Origin: Deltaproteobacteria bacterium
Lineage (GTDB): Bacteria; Myxococcota_A; Polyangia; Nannocystales; Nannocystaceae
Direction: 5' to 3'
Length of the DNA: 42,674 bases
Assembly: GCA_947492135.1 (NCBI GenBank)
Contig: CANLQR010000005.1
Location: 1-42,674, forward strand
The translations under genes and the position numbers were made by a program. Under the pieces are notes generated by a model. It worked only from the letters and a program-made list of their open reading frames with translations. It ran no database searches and was not told where the DNA came from. Of this stretch, positions 25,281 through 36,249 are shown piece after piece. Numbering within the stretch: the first letter of the stretch is position 1; every line of letters begins with the position of its first letter.

Positions 25281-26612
25281 TCAGTCCTCGCGCACGTGCA
25301 TCCACGCGCCCTTGCCCTGGCTCTGCGCGCGGGCGTACTGCATGTCGTAGACCGCGATCAACCGCTTGTTGACCGCCCCCACGGTGGTGATGAGCTCGAC
25401 CCGATAGATGCGCTCCGCAGCGACGGTCGCGACCTCTTGGAGTGCCCCGTACGAATCTTCCTCGGTCTTGGGTGGTTTGACCCGCACGTCGATGCCATCG
25501 GGAACCCGCGGAAGCTGCTGCGACGCCGACGGATCCTGGCCCAGCAGCATCATCGGATTGACGAACTGGTCGGGCTTGGCCACCAGTTCTTTGAAGTCGT
25601 CGAGTTTCTCGAACAGGTTGAACTCGCGCATGTCGACGACGTAGTTCGCCAGCGGCATGGTCTTGAGCATGAAGTTGTCGGCCTCGGTCTTCCAGCGGTC
25701 GGCCGCGGACACCGAGTGCCGGATCACCAGCGCGATCTGCTCGGCGCTCGCGAAGTTGAGATTGACCTTACAACCGCCGTAGACCGTCAGCTCGGGGCCG
25801 AAGGCCGCCATCCAGTCGTCGTCGATCCCCGCGATCAGGTGGAGCTCATCGACGCTGTCGAGTCGGGCGTTGCGTGGGAGATACGGATCGAACAGCTCGC
25901 CATAACGATCGTTCTCGGCCGCCGAACCCGCGCGCAACTTGATGATGTCGAAGCGATTGCGATCGTCATCGACGTAGTCCGCGAGCGCCCGGATGATATC
26001 GGTGCGCGTGTAGTACTGGGCGTCAGACTTTTCTTCCTCGAAGAAAGGGTCATACAACGCGGGCGACATCAAGGCCTCGAGGGTCTCGACGACCCGACCG
26101 GCGGGATTGTCTTTCTCGGCGGGCTTGGCCTGCTTGGCCAAGCAGTTGACGTTGATCTTTCCGCTCTCCGCCGACACCCGATACTCGAAGCTGCCGGTCT
26201 GGGCGGCAAGCCCCGACAGCGCGGTGGTGTCGATCCCCGCCAGATCGCCGAGCCCTTGGGCGCCGTCGGTGCTGCCGAACACCGACATCAGATACGGCGC
26301 CACCTGAGTGATGTCCATCGTGCCCATCAGGTCGCGAAACTGCTTCTGGTTGAAGACCATCCGCTGGATCTCGAACAGCAGCAGCGACAGCTGCATCGCA
26401 CCGCGCTGGATGTTGCGCGCCGCGACCTCGTCGCGCACGTTTACCGCCGACTGCCAGTCGACCCGCGCCTGGTAGTTGAACGACGCGGTGAACGGCGCCA
26501 GGATCGCCAGGCACGCGAGCACCAGCAGCACCGCGATACCTCGCCCGCCCGCAACATTGCGATCTCGGCCGTGGCGGAGTCCATCAGGAGTGGGTTTGGT
26601 GACCGTGGTCAT
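25281..26612 (-). CDS. gspK: Type II secretion minor pseudopilin GspK
   Basis: A 443-residue protein. The prepilin leader ends at GGRG (Gly25), followed by IAVLLVLACLAILAPF; the +5 position is Leu rather than Glu, the known hallmark of GspK. A large alpha-helical insertion domain follows, with the conserved KINVNC segment and DIIRALADYVDDD, LDSVDELHLIAGID and KVNLNFASAEQI, the last resembling the helix-hairpin-helix-like repeats of GspK. GspK caps the pseudopilus tip with GspI and GspJ. The open frame continues 56 codons upstream into gspJ, but ATG at 26612 has AAGGAG about ten bases upstream and follows gspJ by five bases, so it is the start. Confidence 0.93.
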   Translation of the reverse strand: MTTVTKPTPDGLRHGRDRNVAGGRGIAVLLVLACLAILAPFTASFNYQARVDWQSAVNVRDEVAARNIQRGAMQLSLLLFEIQRMVFNQKQFRDLMGTMDITQVAPYLMSVFGSTDGAQGLGDLAGIDTTALSGLAAQTGSFEYRVSAESGKINVNCLAKQAKPAEKDNPAGRVVETLEALMSPALYDPFFEEEKSDAQYYTRTDIIRALADYVDDDRNRFDIIKLRAGSAAENDRYGELFDPYLPRNARLDSVDELHLIAGIDDDWMAAFGPELTVYGGCKVNLNFASAEQIALVIRHSVSAADRWKTEADNFMLKTMPLANYVVDMREFNLFEKLDDFKELVAKPDQFVNPMMLLGQDPSASQQLPRVPDGIDVRVKPPKTEEDSYGALQEVATVAAERIYRVELITTVGAVNKRLIAVYDMQYARAQSQGKGAWMHVRED

Positions 26613-26617
26613 GGTGC

Positions 26618-27319
26618 TCACTCCTTCCCCAGGTCGATCTTTTCCTGCATCGGCAACGCCGCCTGCGCCACGAACTGCACCGGGTCGTCGCCATCGCGTA
26701 CCACCAGCCGGATCTTGATCCGGGTGGGAAGGCGGTCGGGCTGCATGTCGTTCCGAGTCGTCCGCCACTCGTCGAGCCACTCCCGCTGACGGTCGTCCCA
26801 GTACTTGACGTCGAACTCCTCGACGTCCTCGATGACCACATACGCCGGAAAGTACTCGTCGAGCTGGTCGGCCTTGTCACCGGACAGCCGTCGGCTCTCG
26901 CGGCGGAACAGGTGGGTGCGCTTGGCGTCTTGGGGGTCTTTTTCGATGAAGTACTGCAGGACCGACTGATCGCTCTCGTTGGCGTCCTTGCGCAGCCGCA
27001 GATGGGCGAATGCGGAGAACGTCAGGTCGTCCTGGTTGCTGTTGTCGATGCCATCGAGCAGCGTGTACTGCCGAGCATCGTCGAGCGGGCGGTTGAACGA
27101 CAGGTAGGCCATCCCGAGCTCGGTCTGCATGCGGGTCAGGCCGCCGCGCACGATCGAGTAGCGCATCTGAATCGTCTCGGTGGCCTTCATCCCGTCGATC
27201 GTGCCGCGGAACCCGCTCCACACCGACGTCACGATCATCGCGAGCACCGCGAGCGCGATGAGCACCTCGATCATCGTCATGCCGCGCTGCGCGGCGTGCT
27301 CGGGCCGACATCGCGGCAT
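26618..27319 (-). CDS. gspJ: Type II secretion minor pseudopilin GspJ
   Basis: A 233-residue protein. The leader ends QRG and is followed by MTMIEVLIALAVLAMIV, with Glu at +5, the GspO cleavage site. The rest is the beta-rich GspJ body, with YSIVRGGLTRMQTELGMAY, then DDLTFSAFAH, FRRESRR and a C-terminal IRLVV-type strand region. It forms the tip complex with GspI and GspK. Start choice: ATG at 27319 overlaps the gspI stop by one base (TGATG); a GTG immediately upstream at 27322 adds one residue and cannot be excluded. Five bases separate its stop from gspK. Confidence 0.92.
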   Translation of the reverse strand: MPRCRPEHAAQRGMTMIEVLIALAVLAMIVTSVWSGFRGTIDGMKATETIQMRYSIVRGGLTRMQTELGMAYLSFNRPLDDARQYTLLDGIDNSNQDDLTFSAFAHLRLRKDANESDQSVLQYFIEKDPQDAKRTHLFRRESRRLSGDKADQLDEYFPAYVVIEDVEEFDVKYWDDRQREWLDEWRTTRNDMQPDRLPTRIKIRLVVRDGDDPVQFVAQAALPMQEKIDLGKE

Positions 27320-28098
27320 CACTTGCGCCCTCCCGGCAGCGAGGTCGGTCCGCCGGTCGGCCGGACACCACCGGACGGCGTGGTCCCCGTGCCCCCGGTG
27401 CTTCCGGGCTTGCCCCCACCACTGGGGTCGGCGCCATCGTCAGGCCTGGTGTCGTCGTCCTCGTTGACCTCACCGCCCGCTTGCGGAAGCTGCAGCAACT
27501 GCTTGGTATCGGTCCAGAAGGTCTCGACGGTGAAGTCATGGGCGAGCGTGCCGTCGGTCCAGATGACCTTGCACGACGACTTGCGGATCGCCTGCTCGAT
27601 CGCGCCTTTGATGACCGGCCAGACCATCGCCATGCCCGAGAAAGCCTGGTCGTCGGCATCGGCCACCTGGGCGCCGGCACTGAAGCCACCGTCCGTATCG
27701 GCGCCGTCTTTGGCCTGCTGCAGTGCATTGAAATCAGGAACCTCGATGAAGTCGACGAGGCACTCGTAGCGGATGTCGGGCCAGCCCTCCTCGCTGAAGT
27801 CACCCTCGAAGGTCTTGTCGTCGCTACCCCACCCGTCGATCTGTAGTTCGACCTCGATGTCGAGCAGCTTGCCCTCGGCGAGGAATGCCGCGACCGATAC
27901 GCCGCGGGCATACCGAGTCGCGCGCATGGCGGCCATCTGCGACGACAGCAGCGACGTCAGCGACATCGACAGGATCGCCACTGCGACCATCACCTCGAGC
28001 AGCGTGAATCCGCCGATCCCGGCCCCGGCGCGCGGACGCGACGTGCCTGGGCGCGCCCCACAGCACTCAGGATCCCGCAGTGCGTCGCTGCCCGACAT
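27319..28098 (-). CDS. gspI: Type II secretion minor pseudopilin GspI
   Basis: A 259-residue protein, about twice the usual GspI length. A 30-residue leader ends IGG and is followed by FTLLEVMVAVAILSMS, with Glu at +5. The core runs to about residue 205. Residues about 205-259 form an acidic then Gly/Pro/Thr-rich low-complexity tail (EDDDTRPDDGADPSGGG and onward) not seen in classical GspI. GspI nucleates the pseudopilus tip. ATG at 28098 directly abuts the gspH stop with no gap, and the 3' end overlaps gspJ. Confidence 0.9.
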   Translation of the reverse strand: MSGSDALRDPECCGARPGTSRPRAGAGIGGFTLLEVMVAVAILSMSLTSLLSSQMAAMRATRYARGVSVAAFLAEGKLLDIEVELQIDGWGSDDKTFEGDFSEEGWPDIRYECLVDFIEVPDFNALQQAKDGADTDGGFSAGAQVADADDQAFSGMAMVWPVIKGAIEQAIRKSSCKVIWTDGTLAHDFTVETFWTDTKQLLQLPQAGGEVNEDDDTRPDDGADPSGGGKPGSTGGTGTTPSGGVRPTGGPTSLPGGRK

Positions 28099-28956
28099 CT
28101 ACAGGCTCCTCCGCTGCTGTTCCTTGCCCAGGTGATCTTCGTCGTCGGTGGGATCATCGGGGAGCGTGAGGTCTTCATGGCCATCGACGACGGTGACACG
28201 ACCGGTCAGCGGCTCGACCTTGATGGTGTAGCGGGTGGTCTCATCTGGCCCCTCGAGCTGGATATGGGCCTTCTGCGTGCGTCCACGCGGGAAGAACACG
28301 ATGCTCGCTTCGCCCTTGGTGATCGGCACCAAGTCGTCGGCGGTGCGCACGTAGGTGATCTTGACGCCTTCGGGCAGGCCAAAGGGCTTGGCCAGATCCG
28401 ACAGCGAGTTCTCGTCCTCGAACGCCGCAAACAACGGCTTCTTCTGGCGCGGGACCTTGCGCGGCTGGGCTTTGTAGACGTCGTCGGAGCCCTCTCCACC
28501 GCTTCCGCCACCCGCTGCCGGGTCGTCGCGATAGGCGGCGGACTGCACCGAGCGATTGAACGACTGCTCGGCCCGGAGGTCGCGGTCGGCCCGCTCGGCG
28601 AGCTTGCGCTCGTCGATCTCGATGATCTTGCCATCGCGGTCGGTCGCCGGCAGATACATCGCGTCGTCACCGACCTGGAGCGCAAACGTGCTGTCGTCGA
28701 GATTGATCACCAGCCGGTAGTAGTCGCCGCCGACCCGGGCCTTGTCGTAGCCGTAGCGGATGGTGTTCGCGATCTGATTGGTCGCGCGTCCGACCTCCGC
28801 CTGCCGTCCCGCGCCGAACCCAACGACCATCATCCCCACCATCAAGCCCATCACCGCCATGACGATGAGGATCTCGATCAGTGTGATGCCCGCCTGGGCG
28901 CGACGCCCCCTGACGGGGCGAATCAACCTGGCGGCGGCTGGGACAGCGGGTGTCAT
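28099..28956 (-). CDS. gspH: Type II secretion minor pseudopilin GspH
   Basis: A protein of about 285 residues. The leader ends QAG and is followed by ITLIEILIVMAVMGLMVGM, with Glu at +5. GspH-like features follow: RATNQIANTIRYGYDKARVGGDYYRLVINL and DDSTFALQVGDD. An unusually long insertion (about residues 130-175, Gly/Ser-rich with KVPRQKKP) separates the two halves, and the end is acidic. GspH sits between the major pilin and the tip complex. A TTG at 28968 would add four residues; ATG at 28956 is chosen because TTG is rare and neither has a clear Shine-Dalgarno. It lies about 20 bases after gspG and abuts gspI. Confidence 0.88.
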   Translation of the reverse strand: MTPAVPAAARLIRPVRGRRAQAGITLIEILIVMAVMGLMVGMMVVGFGAGRQAEVGRATNQIANTIRYGYDKARVGGDYYRLVINLDDSTFALQVGDDAMYLPATDRDGKIIEIDERKLAERADRDLRAEQSFNRSVQSAAYRDDPAAGGGSGGEGSDDVYKAQPRKVPRQKKPLFAAFEDENSLSDLAKPFGLPEGVKITYVRTADDLVPITKGEASIVFFPRGRTQKAHIQLEGPDETTRYTIKVEPLTGRVTVVDGHEDLTLPDDPTDDEDHLGKEQQRRSL

Positions 28957-28977
28957 CGGGTGGGCCAAGGTGGACTG

Positions 28978-29508
28978 CTACTTGCCCTTGGAGTCCTTGG
29001 TGTCCTTGGCGTCGCCCTGGTTGCCGCCGGCCGCGGCATCGCTGCTGATGTCATCCTCGTTGCCTGGGGTTCCGTCGGGTCCCGCCGACACCACCACGAT
29101 GCCGCCCCCCGCCTCGCAGCGGATCTCGAACTCATTGCCCCACGGGTCCTTGGCCTCGCGGGCGGCAAACCCAGCCGCCTTCAGCTCCTGAACGTTCTTG
29201 GGGCACTTGCGCTTTTGCAGCTGGTACTGCTCGCTCAGCTGGTGGACGAGCACGGCGTTGTTGCGCGCGTCTTCGAGCTGCGCGTCTTTGTAGCGATTGA
29301 AGGCCATCACGCCGACGCCGCCCAGGATCAGACTGATGATCGCGAGCACGACCATGATCTCGATCAGGGTCATGCCCCGGTTGCGGCGGCGACGACGGCG
29401 CTGCTGGGCTTCGCGCGGGGAGCCTGGCTCGCACGCCGAGACCGGGTCCGCCGGGGGGCAAACGGGCGCCAAGGACAATCCGGACTCGGGAGTCTGCTCG
29501 TTGTTCAT
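28978..29508 (-). CDS. gspG: Type II secretion major pseudopilin GspG
   Basis: A 176-residue protein. A very long 45-residue leader, Pro-rich and then a run of Arg (QRRRRRRNRG), precedes MTLIEIMVVLAIISLILGG, with Glu50 at +5. The mature domain has the GspG calcium-site pattern: DPWGNEFEIRC, VVSAGPDGTPGNEDDI. Two Cys (in KRKCPKN and EIRCEAG) could form a disulfide. The tail is Gly/Asp/Lys-rich. GspG polymerises into the pseudopilus that pushes substrates through the secretin. ATG at 29508 has AAGGAA about seven bases upstream, so it may be translated strongly. It lies 31 bases after gspF. Confidence 0.93.
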   Translation of the reverse strand: MNNEQTPESGLSLAPVCPPADPVSACEPGSPREAQQRRRRRRNRGMTLIEIMVVLAIISLILGGVGVMAFNRYKDAQLEDARNNAVLVHQLSEQYQLQKRKCPKNVQELKAAGFAAREAKDPWGNEFEIRCEAGGGIVVVSAGPDGTPGNEDDISSDAAAGGNQGDAKDTKDSKGK

Positions 29509-29539
29509 CGTGGTTCCTTCCCTCTTGGTAACTTGGGGG

Positions 29540-30796
29540 TCAGGTGCGACCCGCCATCTCGGTGATCATCATGATAGGCCGCATGATCGAGTAGATCACG
29601 AAGCCGACGGCGCCGCCCATCACCACGATCGTCAGTGGTTCGAGTAGCGTCGTGAACTTGTCGATGCTCTGATTGGTCTCGCGGTCGTACGCGTCGGACA
29701 GATCGACCAGCATCTGCTCGAGCTGCCCCGAGCGCTCGCCGACCGCGATCATGTGGGTGACCAGCGGCGGAAACTGCCGGCTGCGCTTGAGCGCGATCGC
29801 AATGCCCTCGCCCTCGCGAATGTTGTCGCGAGCCTCGGAGACGACCTTCTCCAGCACGACATTGCCAAGCAGCGTGCGAACGATGTCGAGCGCCGCGAGC
29901 AACTGCACGCCCGACGCGAGCAACGTCGCCAGGGTCCGCGCAAACCGGGCGATGGCGATCTTGCGAATGAGGTCCCCGACCACCGGTGTGCCCAGCAGGA
30001 TCGCATCGCCAATCCAGCGACCCGCGGTGGTCTGGCGCCACTTGCGAAAGCCCCAGAAGCCCGCGCCCATCGCCAGGATGATCAGCCACCACCAGCCGGA
30101 GATGAAGTCCGACAGGAAGATCAGCAACTGGGTGTTCCACGGCAACTCGGCCTGCATGTCCTCGAACATGCCGGTGATCTTCGGCACGATGCTCACCATC
30201 AGCACCGTCACGATCACCGCACCGAGCACCGCGAGCACGATCGGATACATCAGCGCCTTCGACACCCGACCCGAGATCTCGATCTGTTTCTCGAGAAATT
30301 CCGAGAGGCGAAAGAGCACGGTCTCGAGCGCACCCGAGGCCTCACCCGCGCGAACCATGTTCACGTAGAGCTGAGGGAAGACCTTGGGATAGCGCGCTAC
30401 CGAGTCCGCGAACGACGAACCCTCGTTCACGCGGACGGCGATGTCGCCCAGGATGCTCTTGAGGCGCTGGCTCTCGACCTGCTCGGTCATGGCCTTGAGC
30501 GACTCGGGCAGGGTCACGCCCGCGTGCAGCAGGGTCCCGAGCAGCCGGGTCGTCGCCGCGATCATTTTGGGCGACACCCGATCGAACAACCCCGACAGGT
30601 CGACCTCGCGACCCTGGCCGGCAGCGTTGGCGGCTGCCGCCGCACTACCGGTCGGCGCGTTGGTCTCGGTCACGCCCGTGAGGAACACGCCGTCGCGCTT
30701 GAGGCTCGCCTTGAGCGTGCCGACGTTCTCCGCCGACACCACCCCACGGACCGCGCGCCCCTTGGCAGTCACACCTTGATACGCGTACGAAGGCAT
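29540..30796 (-). CDS. gspF: Type II secretion platform protein GspF
   Basis: A 418-residue polytopic inner-membrane protein. Two repeats of the T2SSF cytoplasmic domain are visible (for example LLGTLLHAGVTLPESLKAM and LATLLASGVQLLAALDIVR), each followed by the characteristic GE(A/R)SG motif (RAGEASGALE, VGERSGQLE). Membrane helices lie at about 188-210, 234-255 and 385-408. The N-terminus MPSYAYQGVTAKGR is typical of the family. Codons upstream to 30859 are open but lie inside gspE; ATG at 30796, with GGAGGAGGG upstream and an eight-base gap after gspE, is the start. GspF anchors GspE activity to pseudopilus assembly. Confidence 0.95.
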   Translation of the reverse strand: MPSYAYQGVTAKGRAVRGVVSAENVGTLKASLKRDGVFLTGVTETNAPTGSAAAAANAAGQGREVDLSGLFDRVSPKMIAATTRLLGTLLHAGVTLPESLKAMTEQVESQRLKSILGDIAVRVNEGSSFADSVARYPKVFPQLYVNMVRAGEASGALETVLFRLSEFLEKQIEISGRVSKALMYPIVLAVLGAVIVTVLMVSIVPKITGMFEDMQAELPWNTQLLIFLSDFISGWWWLIILAMGAGFWGFRKWRQTTAGRWIGDAILLGTPVVGDLIRKIAIARFARTLATLLASGVQLLAALDIVRTLLGNVVLEKVVSEARDNIREGEGIAIALKRSRQFPPLVTHMIAVGERSGQLEQMLVDLSDAYDRETNQSIDKFTTLLEPLTIVVMGGAVGFVIYSIMRPIMMITEMAGRT

Positions 30797-30804
30797 CGCG
30801 GGGT

Positions 30805-32669
<1,865 letters not shown>

Positions 32670-32673
<4 letters not shown>

Positions 32674-35180
32674 GGTGCGTTGGCGCCTGGTTTGCGTCCG
32701 GGCACGGCGGGCACCGTGCTGGGCGCCGCGGGTGTGGCCGGTCGCGGAGGTGGGGTCGCCGGGGTTTCGACGGGTTCGTCGTCGCCGTCGTCCGCATAGG
32801 ACTTGGGTGACAACCCGATCTCGCCGGTGATCTCGGTGCGCTGCATCTCAGACTCGGCTTGCGCGCGTGACACGTGCTCGTCCGTCATCCGCCCGGCCTC
32901 GGCGTTGATCGCCGCGAGCAGCCCACTCTTTTTGCGATAGTTGACGTTGGTGTCGAGGTCGCGGCGCTTGAACGCCGTGAAACGCTCGAGAAACTCGAGG
33001 CGCTCGTCCATGCGACGCTTGTGGATCCGCCGGGCATCGTCCGGCGTCTCGAGGATGTGCGGCACGAGGATCATCAACAGGTTGACCTTGGCCTTGGAGC
33101 GGGTCTTGCTCTTGAACAGCCATCCCAACAACGGTATCTGGCCCAGACCGGGCACCTGGCTGGTGCTCTCACGCTCGACCTCCTGCACCAGACCACCGAG
33201 CACCACTGGCTGGTCATCGCGGGCGACGACCTTGTCGAGCTTGAGCCGGCGCTTGGTGGTGGTCACACCGAGCGTCGGGTGGACGTCGGCGATCTCGTTG
33301 TTCTCCATCTCGATGTCGAGCGTGACGGTCTTGGCATCGTTGATGTGCGGCGTGACCTTGACGCTCAGTGAGACGTCCTGGCGCTGAATCGACTGGAACG
33401 GGGTGAAGCCACCACCCGCACCACCGCCGGGGTTGAAGCTCACCGCACCGGGCGTCGGCACGTTGCGGCCGACCTCGATGCTCGCCTCCTGGTTGTCTGC
33501 GGTGTACAGGTGCGGCTCGGCGACGAAGTTGACGTCGCTGTCTTGTTGCAGCGCTTGGATCACCACACCGAACGCAGGGATGTCCTGGCCCAGCCCGGTG
33601 AGCGCTCCCGATCCGGGGATCTGCGGCCCGAGTACGCCCGCCGCGAGGCCCGACAAGATCGCGGGGTTCAACACCACCGAGTTCGCCTTGGCGTCGGGGG
33701 CACTCGCGACGAAGCCAACGCCCTGCCCCGAGGTTCCCGGGGCGTTGACGTTGTAGCCGGCACCAAAGTGGGCGCCGACTCCCGCATTGAAGTTCTTGCT
33801 GATGTTGAGCTCGAGCAAGTAGACCTCGATGTAGACCTGCTTGCGCTCGGCATCGAGGGCCTCGATCACGTCGCGCAGCGCCTCGAAGTCGGACTGCGAG
33901 GCGAGGATCACCAGCGAGCGTGTCGCCGGATCCGCGGTCACACGGATGTCGCCCGAGAAGGTCTCGCCGGGCTGTGCGCCCGGCGCTGGAGCGGCGGGCG
34001 CTGCCCCGGCCCCGGCGGCGCCGCCCTGACGGCCCGCGCCGCCACCCTTGCCTTTGCTCTGCGCGCCCGAGCCGAGCTGGGTCAGCACGTTGGCAACCTC
34101 CTCGGGATCGGCGTTGCGCAGCTTGACCACATGGATGCGTCCCGCACCCCCTGACAACGGCACGTCGAGCTGCTCGATGAGCTTGCGGATGACCTGGTAG
34201 TCACCCTCGGCCGCGACGATGATCAGCGTGCCGGTGCGCTCATCGACGATGACCCGAGAAAAACCCGGCTCGCTCGACGCAGCACCTGCCGCCGGGGCCT
34301 TGCCCGCGCGGCTCTTGCCCGGCTTCGCCGCCGCTTTGCCCTCTTTTTCGCCGAAGATCTCTCGGATGGTCTCGGCAATGGCCTCGGGATCTGCGTAGCG
34401 CAGCTGGAAGAAAAAGATCTTCTCGGCCGACACCTCGGGGTTGTCGAGCTGCTGCACGATCTTCAGCAGTCGGCGCACGCTGCTGCCGGTGTCGGTGATG
34501 ATCACCAGATCTCCGATCTGGTCGACGCTGCCCTGCTTGGTCTTGAGCTTGTCGAGCAGCGTGACGATGTCCGCCGCGTTGCCGCTATCGACGCGATACA
34601 GCTGGGTGACATAGCGGTCGTTGTTCGGCGCGCGACCGCCGGGACCGTAGACCGGCAAGGTCTTGCCCTTGGCGTCGGCAGTCTCGACGATCTTGAAGTA
34701 GTCCCCGGACGGCTCGACCGTCAGACCCATGGTCTGCAGTGCCGCGTAGAACGCTGCATAGGCCTCTTCGACGGTGACGGCCTCGGGCGAGAGAATCGTG
34801 ACCTTGCCGCCGCGGACCTTGGGGTCCCAGATGAACTTCTGGCAGCTGACACTCATCATCCAGTTGACGAGGTCATCGAGCTCGGCCTCCTTGGGGAGCG
34901 TGATGCGAAACTTCGCGCCGCGGGGCTGCTTGCGGCAGACGTTGTGACCCGCCGCGCCGCCTTCGTCGCCCGAGAGTTCGCCGCCATCGTCCTCCTCGCC
35001 GCGCGCAGATCCACCGCCGCGACCGCCACCGTCACCGGAGTCGGTCGTGGGGGTCGTGGTGGGAATCGGGCCCTTGGGTGCACCTGTGCCCCGGGTCGGA
35101 GCCACCGGCGCCGCCCAAGCGATCTGCGGCAGCGTCAGCGCCATGGTGGTCGCAAACGCGACGATCGAGCGAGCGCTCAT
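32670..35180 (-). CDS. gspD: Type II secretion secretin GspD
   Basis: An 836-residue outer-membrane secretin. A signal peptide (1-23, ending AWA) precedes a Gly/Asp-rich linker. Then come N0 (about 88-165), N1 (about 193-247), N2 (about 253-340), N3 (about 346-445, with a Gly/Ala/Pro-rich insertion 374-405), and the secretin beta-barrel (about 446-712) with the signature VPGLGQIPLLGWLF (676-689). The remaining 120 residues include a charged helix and a Pro-rich end that may be the S-domain or pilotin-binding region; no pilotin gene is recognised nearby. N0 carries two Cys (82 and 113). Small Gly-rich inserts recur, as in other proteins of this operon. Its start overlaps the gspC stop by four bases and its end overlaps gspE by four. 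Confidence 0.96.
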
Positions 35181-36226
35181 TGGATCTGGATCTCCTTGTT
35201 GATGGTCTTGCCCTTGCGCTCGATCGTGACCTGAAGGTTCGATGCGCGACGCAATTTTCCGTACAGGCCCATGGCTTGATCGATACCGACGAGGTCTTCG
35301 CCGTTGACCGCAATGAGCTTGTCACCGTTTTTGAGGCCGAGCAGCTTTGGCAAGCTGCCGCGGCGGATACCGTAGAACTTGAACCCAACCTCGCCGTCCT
35401 TCGCCGGGACGATGCGCGCCTGCTTGGCGAGGCTCATCGGATTGGAGATGAGCGACTCGACGAACGCGCGTTCGACGATGCACAGGTTCTCGTTCGGACA
35501 GTTGATCGAGTCCTCGGCACCAGGGATCGTGCGGTCGTCGGCCGGGACGTCTTCTTTGGGCTCGTCCTTGACCACCGGCGCCGCAGCGACGGGCTCGGGG
35601 ACCACCGCGCCGATCTCGACGTACTCGAGCGCCGCGTTGTTGCGCAGATGGACCAGGCCCTGATCGACGCCGGTGACCACCACGCCTGGGCGAATGACAT
35701 CGTCGACGCCGTACAGCCCGATCGCACCGCTCTCGGCGTCGTAGACGGTCGCGAGCGACAGCATGGGGTCGCTCGATTCCATCGTGGCCTGCAGCCGCAG
35801 CGGCAAGCCGCTACGGACCTCGCCGGGCTGGAGCACGGGACCCACCGGGCGCCCCTGGGCGTCGAAGCTCGGGGTGCGCGGTCCATCGGCGCTGACGCCG
35901 GGCTCGGGCTCGACGGGGACGCAACTCGGACAGAACACGTTGAACTTGCGGACCTGCTCGGATGCGCGATCTTTGCTGGCCCGCGAGGAGCCGACCCGCG
36001 GCGCCGTGGTGGCCTTGGGGCGGCTAAGATCCGTGAGCTCGGCCTTCTCGTCGTCGTCGAGGTCCTCGCCGTCGGTGTCGGCCCCGTCCGCTTTGTCGTC
36101 GTCCTGGGCTACGAGCACAAACGAGCTGCCCAGCTGCGTGGACACGGCGCTCGCGGCCAGGCCTGCGGCCGCCGCGATGCCGAGGGTCTTCACGATCCAG
36201 AAGTAGCGGTTGAAGAGCGCTTCCAT
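35177..36226 (-). CDS. gspC: Type II secretion protein GspC (PDZ type)
   Basis: A 349-residue bitopic inner-membrane protein. A short cytoplasmic start (MEALFNRYFW) leads into a membrane helix (about 11-31), an acidic linker and a CPSC motif (Cys99, Cys102). The HR domain follows (about 140-207, with LPLRLQATMESSDP and SGAIGLYGVDDVIRPG), then a Cx5C pair (Cys243, Cys249), and a C-terminal PDZ domain (about 265-349, GIRRGSLPKLLGLKNGDKL and AVNGEDL). GspC links the inner-membrane platform to GspD N0 and helps select substrates. Long upstream codons belong to the regulator's frame shadow; ATG at 36226 is chosen from alignment with the paralogue at 40173-41144. It follows the regulator by 23 bases. 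Confidence 0.94.
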   Translation of the reverse strand: MEALFNRYFWIVKTLGIAAAAGLAASAVSTQLGSSFVLVAQDDDKADGADTDGEDLDDDEKAELTDLSRPKATTAPRVGSSRASKDRASEQVRKFNVFCPSCVPVEPEPGVSADGPRTPSFDAQGRPVGPVLQPGEVRSGLPLRLQATMESSDPMLSLATVYDAESGAIGLYGVDDVIRPGVVVTGVDQGLVHLRNNAALEYVEIGAVVPEPVAAAPVVKDEPKEDVPADDRTIPGAEDSINCPNENLCIVERAFVESLISNPMSLAKQARIVPAKDGEVGFKFYGIRRGSLPKLLGLKNGDKLIAVNGEDLVGIDQAMGLYGKLRRASNLQVTIERKGKTINKEIQIQ

Positions 36227-36249
36227 CGTCGGGGTTCCTGGGACTGCAC

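Noticed and set aside
25266-26789. Long plus-strand ORFs under the gsp operon (also 28132-29565, 31348-32616, 36253-37908)
   Set aside because: All are antisense to gspK, gspH/G, gspE and the regulator, which have full family motifs and operon-like spacing.
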